Assembly: GCA_027605045.1 (NCBI GenBank)
Contig: JAQFWX010000004.1
Coordinates: 62,001-126,000, forward strand
Reading direction: 5' to 3'
From: Phallus indusiatus
Lineage: Eukaryota; Basidiomycota; Agaricomycetes; Phallales; Phallaceae
Length of the DNA: 64,000 nucleotides
In this document: one piece after another, positions 59,510 through 64,000 of the stretch
Layout: every line of letters starts with the position of its first letter
How positions within the stretch are numbered: the stretch's first letter is position 1
Position numbers and translations under genes: made by a program
The notes under the pieces: generated by a model
What the model saw: only the letters and a program-made list of their open reading frames with translations
Told to the model about the DNA's origin: nothing
Database searches by the model: none

Positions 59510-61308
59510 ATGGATAATTCTTCGAGTCAGACGTTTGCAAAAGCTCATACCGAGCACAATCTCTACTCCACGCAAGACGGAAGACTTCCTTCATCTCAGC
59601 CCACTACCATTATCTTCGATCTGGGAGATGTATTGTTTACATGGTCCCCATCTCGTTCCTCACCTGTCCCTTCCAAAGTTCTAAAAAATGCCCTTCGATC
59701 CGTTGCGTGGTTTGAATACGAATGCGGCAAGCTGTCCCAAGAAGAGACGTATAGGCAAATCTCGGAAGAATTCGGAGTATCCACATCTGACTTGGAGCTT
59801 ACTCTTAATCTCGCTAAAGATTCTTTACGAGCTTCTTCGAACCTGTTAACTGTAATACGAGAGTTCAAAGACATGGGTGTTCGCATTTATGCGATGAGCA
59901 ACGTTTCTGGTCCAGATTGGCAAGTTTTGAAAGCTTCTTTAAACCCCGCAGACTGGGCGCTTTTCGATGGGATATTCACTTCGTATGTCCATGATTTTCA
60001 CATCGCATCATCTTATCGCTTTAGTTGATTTACGAAACAAAAAGATGCGATGCGGGCGAACGTAAACCTAATTTGGGCTTTTATTATCACGTTCTATCCC
60101 AAATCAACGAAGATCCCACTCGTGTTATCTTTGTGGATGACAAACTAGAAAACGTCTTTTCTGCTCGTTCATTGGGCATGTATGGAATTGTCTTCGATGA
60201 CGCCACCAATGCCATTCGACAGATGAGGAATTTCGTTCAAAATCCTGTACAGCGTGCCGACCGTTATCTTAAGCAAAACGCCAGGCGATTACTGTCCTAT
60301 ACTTCTACCGGCATTATGCTCGAAGAGGTCAATATTCTTATGCATCTTTTCCGAAAACATATATTCAATTGGTTTTTAGAATTTTGCCCAGCTTATCATT
60401 TTAGAGGCCATCAACGATCCGAATTTAGTGGAATACAAAAGATATGAAAAGGAATGGAATTATTTTCGAGGTATGGTTGTTTTTCACTGACCAAACATCA
60501 TATTTTATGATTTTTTCATTAGGAAAGGCGCAATTAATGACGACCGAGGATTTCCCGTATGTGTCTGCCATTGATGGCCTGAATTTCGCACTCCGGCTAA
60601 TGAAAGTATTGTAGTGCAGATATCGACACGACTTGCGTGGCCCTCACTCTCCTTCAGGATATTCCTGATTCAACAAAGCACGACATAATGGATAAAATAT
60701 TTGAAGGACGGACCGCCGATGGTATAACACAAGTCTATTTTAGTCCAACCCGTCCTCGCATTGGTAAAGAATATATAATCTCAGTGTCCGTAGCATCCAT
60801 TGACCTCAAACACTATATAATTTTAGATCCGATCCCCTGTCTCAATGCGTTGACGCTTTTCTATTGTAATGAACGAGGTCACCAATTAAAAGAGACCCTT
60901 GAATGGGTGAAAGACGTTCTCATTCGTCGAGCCTATCTCGGTGGTACCTATTACTATCTCACCGCCGACTCTTTCCTCTACTTTTTCTCGAGATTCTTGC
61001 TTAAAGTACCGGGTGTTTTCCCCGATCTTGAATACAATCTGCGTGTGGCCATATTGGAGAGATTCGGAGCTCCAGGGGATGCCTTAGCCCTCGCTATGCG
61101 GATCATCGCTGCAGAGAGTGTCGGCGTAATTGATTCAATAGACTTCCCAACCCTCTTATCTCTCCAACGAGAGGATGGAAGATTCACGGGTTATTTCTTC
61201 CGGTTCCCTTCTTTAGGTATTCTTGTCGGTAACGATGGGGTCGCGACGGCTTTAGCTATCCAAGCTATTAAGATAATGCAATCATCAAAGGCTCATAATG
61301 ATTTATAA
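59510..61308 (+). CDS. HAD/terpene-cyclase fusion enzyme 3
   Basis: Exons 59510-59982, 60045-60327, 60380-60470, 60523-60556, 60615-60763 and 60827-61308 give 1512 nt and 503 aa. It has the same six-exon layout as the two copies at 28 and 39.6 kb but is clearly more diverged. HAD motifs: IFDLGDVLF (D37), YAMSN, AGERKPN and FVDDK. The cyclase motif is DIDTT (296-300, encoded at 60619-60633), followed downstream by RTADGITQVYF, IRRAYLGGTYYYLTAD and REDGRFTGYF. It is expected to cyclise farnesyl diphosphate by protonation to a bicyclic drimane-type product. No lesion is seen. UF3 follows on the same strand, making this the only cyclase-UF block where both genes are intact within the window's reach. 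Confidence 0.86.
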
Positions 61309-62751
61309 TGGAATGTCTAATTAAAGCTAGTATAATAACATGGCCAAAGTAGTAATATTGTTTTTAATGTATACCTAGATTTAGTCAAATGTTTTTTAAA
61401 TCAATACTTTACCTACCACCAGATGAATCCAGCACGGTGCCGCGTGTCGTGTCAAGACAAAAGCGGATCATTGCCCTATAGGCGCAGAAAAAAGAGTTCC
61501 GGTTTTGTTTTCGGATGATCTGCAATCGACTCTTTACTTATGTGCATAAATGTTTTTCAAGATTCTTTCAATTAGTCGCTGTGAGGCACTGAGTATTACT
61601 GAGGGCCGAAGTCACACGTCCGACGCGTCCGTGGCACGTCTTTTTACGCGTTTAAATTCTCCTTGCTTTCAATACTAGAACGTGAAGTAATCAAAGTGAG
61701 TTATATGGTCGTTGTCTTGCCACGAAGATCAATAAATTTTACCGGGAAATATACTTAGTTGTCCATTGAAGGTGAAAGACAGAAGGAAATTAGTAAATAC
61801 ACTATTTATATCGATGTGAACTTTCGTTCAGTGACCGCAGCACCAGCCGCCACCTCCGCGCCGGAACTGGATGTCCAACGTCCATTGTTCTGCGGAGTAA
61901 CAGCTCGAACACTGAGCTGACTCAGCGGCTGCTTCGGCAGGATAAACTCAGAGGCGCCCGTTCCACCAGCCTGGCGACAAAAAAAATATTTACGAAAAAT
62001 TGATTATTTATGTTTAATGTGGAATTTAGAATATCAAGAGAAATTGATTTTGTCCCGTCTGCACTCTATTCTGGGATAAACGGAACAATTGTGCCATAAA
62101 CGGACGCCCCGACATGTGTCGTATGGCTCAAGGGTTCGGGCGCTTGAGTGCCGACCTCGTGGGTCGCGGGTTCGAATGCGGATGTTGCATTTTGCTTCAA
62201 TTTTGTTTCACAAAACGATACTCTTAAATTTGTGCTATGGAATCTATTCAGCAGTTCTACAAACAATTTCAGCGGAAATAAGCGCTGTTTTGAGGTTTAT
62301 AGCCAACAGGCAAAAAACAGGCCTCAAGGAGAATTGAACCGCCGGGTCGACAAAAACAGAATTCCCACGCACTGCATACGTACCACTAAGACACACACAC
62401 ATCACGGAATTTGGTCGCAATTTCTCTTATTTATAGCTATAATAACCAGCGTAATAAATATAGTCCAAAAAAACATCCATGGCTCAAGTGTTTTTGAGTT
62501 ATTGACAGAAGATGAATAAAAAATATAAAAGGACATATGCTTCATTAGCTAATTATTTATGATTACTAACAAAAAATAAAAAATAAAAAGCAATATGCTG
62601 TGACGTGTGACATGGCAGTAACAGCGGCAAATTACTGCCGAGCTGCCGCCATATAGCCAGGTTCCCGGTATGGTTGCTGCTGACCAAGCTCAGTGTTCGA
62701 GCTTGGTTACCTTGTTCTGCTTCTGCTTCTGTTCTGCTTCTCCAAGTTTTT
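61309..62751. other. Intergenic region with a tRNA-derived insertion
   Basis: No protein gene. It separates cyclase 3 from UF3. About 0.8 kb (roughly 61893-62700) has no counterpart upstream of UF1 and contains two convergent tRNA-like promoters. Confidence 0.5.
62036..62427. mobile_element. SINE-like insertion with two convergent tRNA-derived heads
   Basis: On the plus strand, an A-box-like TGGCTCAAGGG near 62123 is followed by a B box GGTTCGAATGC at about 62169-62179. On the minus strand, an A-box-like TAGTGGTACG near 62391 is followed by a B box GGTTCAATTC at about 62341-62332. Neither folds as a proper tRNA by eye. The outer edges carry an 11-bp inverted match (AAGAGAAATTG near 62036, and its complement near 62417). 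This suggests two tRNA-derived SINEs inserted tail to tail, or one composite element. Confidence 0.5.
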
Positions 62752-62754
62752 GGT

Positions 62755-62789
62755 TCATCGATGAAATTGTGTGACTATTGCCAGTCACA
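62755..62789 (+). promoter_or_regulatory. UF upstream element, copy 3
   Basis: TCATCGATGA (62755-62764) followed by TGTGACT-N6-AGTCACA (62770-62789), about 70-100 bp before the UF3 ATG. Same arrangement and spacing as in UF1. Confidence 0.6.
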
Positions 62790-62858
62790 TCGCTGATCAG
62801 TAAACCCTTCTACTAAGTTCAACTTCAAGAGTCGACTCTCCAAAGTACTACTGCAGCC

Positions 62859-64000
62859 ATGACTACCCCCGTGGGTCAAATCGCCGACGTAGACATCTCC
62901 AGCTCAGACGACCAAAATGACTTGTCTAATCATCTTCCAAAAGCAAGAGAGCTGCCTTCCAAATATGTATTCAGAAACCCTTTTGCGTCACGCATCCATC
63001 GTATCACAAACCTCGATGAAACCTTGTCCCTATTGCACCAGATCAACGAATCTCAACGTTCTGACAAACGGTTACCAACGGAGATTTTACTCCGCATCAA
63101 CGATGAGGTACCCCAAAATGTGACTTTTGAAAAAATCAGGACGACTTGGAGCGCATTTCCAGGGATATATCCGAGGCGGGGGCCTTTCCATCTAGGTTTT
63201 TTCGAATACAGAGACTCCCCATTACGAGTTCAACTTGACCTGAGCGCGAGAAAGTATCTTCCATTACAGCATATGGAGTCTCTCCATCCAGACCTTCCCT
63301 TCATGCCGAGATTTTTCCCTTATCATCCCGGCACTTCCATCGAAGAGTTGTATTGTCAGGTATCATCTGCTGATATTCTGTATCGTCTGCGATGCTATTT
63401 CCCAGAGATTACCATTGACTCAGACCTGGATCGCTACAAATGCGTATGGAAGGTTTATATCAGACATAACCAAACCGGGATGCTTCTGTTGTTTTTGGAC
63501 AACAAAGCCGCAGCGGAGGTCCATATTCACTATGATGAAGAGAGCAAATATCAAGGAGGACTCGACGACGACACAAAAAAGGAAGTAGAAGAAGCTTTTT
63601 TGGCTGACGGTATCGAATTCCTGAACTCACTTTTCGGAACGCGGGATGGGAGTAGACGGATGTTGTTTTACCATCCATTCGCAGACGCAGACTTTCCTAC
63701 TGACGACGAACGTTACACTGCTGTCCCTATTGATTATACACTGCCCCGATGTAATGAAAGGATCAGCTCAGATATGGAGGACCCTGAAGCCGAAGCCCCT
63801 GGATTCAGGTTTGACGTTTACGAACCTTGGCGTACCACAAACGTTTCCGATTCCGACCTCTCATCTTTCCGTTCTATTCTCCAAGAGTTGAAGTATGACA
63901 TTCCCTCTAGAAAAGTCAAACGCTTAAACGGTACCTCCGATTTAACTACTGTCATTTCCTCTCCACTCCTTTTCTACCGTCTCATATGCAAATTCATGCT
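62859..64000 (+). CDS. UF3: unrecognised protein, copy 3 of 3, cut by the window end
   Basis: The frame is open without interruption from ATG 62859 to the end of the window (about 380 codons, no stop reached). It aligns with UF1 and UF2 throughout: YVFRNPFAS, LHQINESQ, SSADILYRLRCYFPEI, LNSLFGT, LNGTSDLTTVISSPLLFY. The last visible residues correspond to about 85 residues before the UF C-terminus, so the gene should end roughly 260 bases beyond the window. It follows cyclase 3 on the same strand. As with the other copies, no known domain, signal peptide or membrane helix is seen and no function is assigned. Confidence 0.85.
   Translation, partial: MTTPVGQIADVDISSSDDQNDLSNHLPKARELPSKYVFRNPFASRIHRITNLDETLSLLHQINESQRSDKRLPTEILLRINDEVPQNVTFEKIRTTWSAFPGIYPRRGPFHLGFFEYRDSPLRVQLDLSARKYLPLQHMESLHPDLPFMPRFFPYHPGTSIEELYCQVSSADILYRLRCYFPEITIDSDLDRYKCVWKVYIRHNQTGMLLLFLDNKAAAEVHIHYDEESKYQGGLDDDTKKEVEEAFLADGIEFLNSLFGTRDGSRRMLFYHPFADADFPTDDERYTAVPIDYTLPRCNERISSDMEDPEAEAPGFRFDVYEPWRTTNVSDSDLSSFRSILQELKYDIPSRKVKRLNGTSDLTTVISSPLLFYRLICKFM

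Noticed and set aside
62112..62180. Functional tRNA gene
   Set aside because: A and B boxes are present, but no proper acceptor stem or cloverleaf is apparent; better explained as a SINE-like head.

Overview
The window is nuclear DNA of a filamentous basidiomycete, most likely an Agaricomycete. The genes are dense with short introns (about 41-70 nt, GT..AG). The recognisable products are fungal: a myosin-motor chitin synthase, FMP52, a Pho84-like phosphate transporter, a GH30 glycanase and a DUF7704 membrane protein. No rRNA, intact tRNA, CRISPR array or complete transposon was seen. I built the gene models by hand. For nearly all spliced models the exon lengths sum to a multiple of three and the intron phases agree.

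Layout. 1-18.5 kb is an ordinary core region: FMP52 (+), a 1953-aa chitin synthase (-), DUF7704 protein (-), a 470-aa helical protein (+), an unresolved gene (-) and an AMP-binding enzyme (+). 18.5-46.4 kb is an accessory, rearranged region: a GH30 glycanase, two near-identical copies of a HAD/terpene-cyclase fusion gene, an unrecognised intronless protein family (called UF here), an MFS transporter, pseudogenes and a large direct segmental duplication. 46.9-58.1 kb returns to ordinary genes: a secreted Leu/Pro-rich protein with microexons, two membrane proteins, a YCII-like protein and a phosphate transporter. 59.5-64 kb holds a third HAD/terpene-cyclase gene followed by a third UF gene that runs off the window.

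The main point of interest is the HAD-cyclase/UF system. Each of the three intact HAD-cyclases has an N-terminal HAD fold and a C-terminal class II cyclase-like domain with a DxD(T/S)T motif. This is the architecture of the AstC / bacterial drimenol synthase type of enzyme, which cyclises farnesyl diphosphate by protonation. The order cyclase then UF occurs three times: relic+UF1 at 19.6-21.7 kb (+), relic+UF2 at 33.1-30.5 kb (-), and intact pair at 59.5-64 kb (+). All three UF genes share an upstream element made of two inverted repeats. I infer a terpenoid locus that has expanded and decayed by duplication, with UF as an uncharacterised recurrent partner.

Two of the cyclases (28.1 and 39.6 kb) lie in a direct duplication of about 7-8 kb. 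One duplicate carries the inverted relic+UF2 block. The other carries an intact 514-aa MFS transporter that is cleanly missing from the first.
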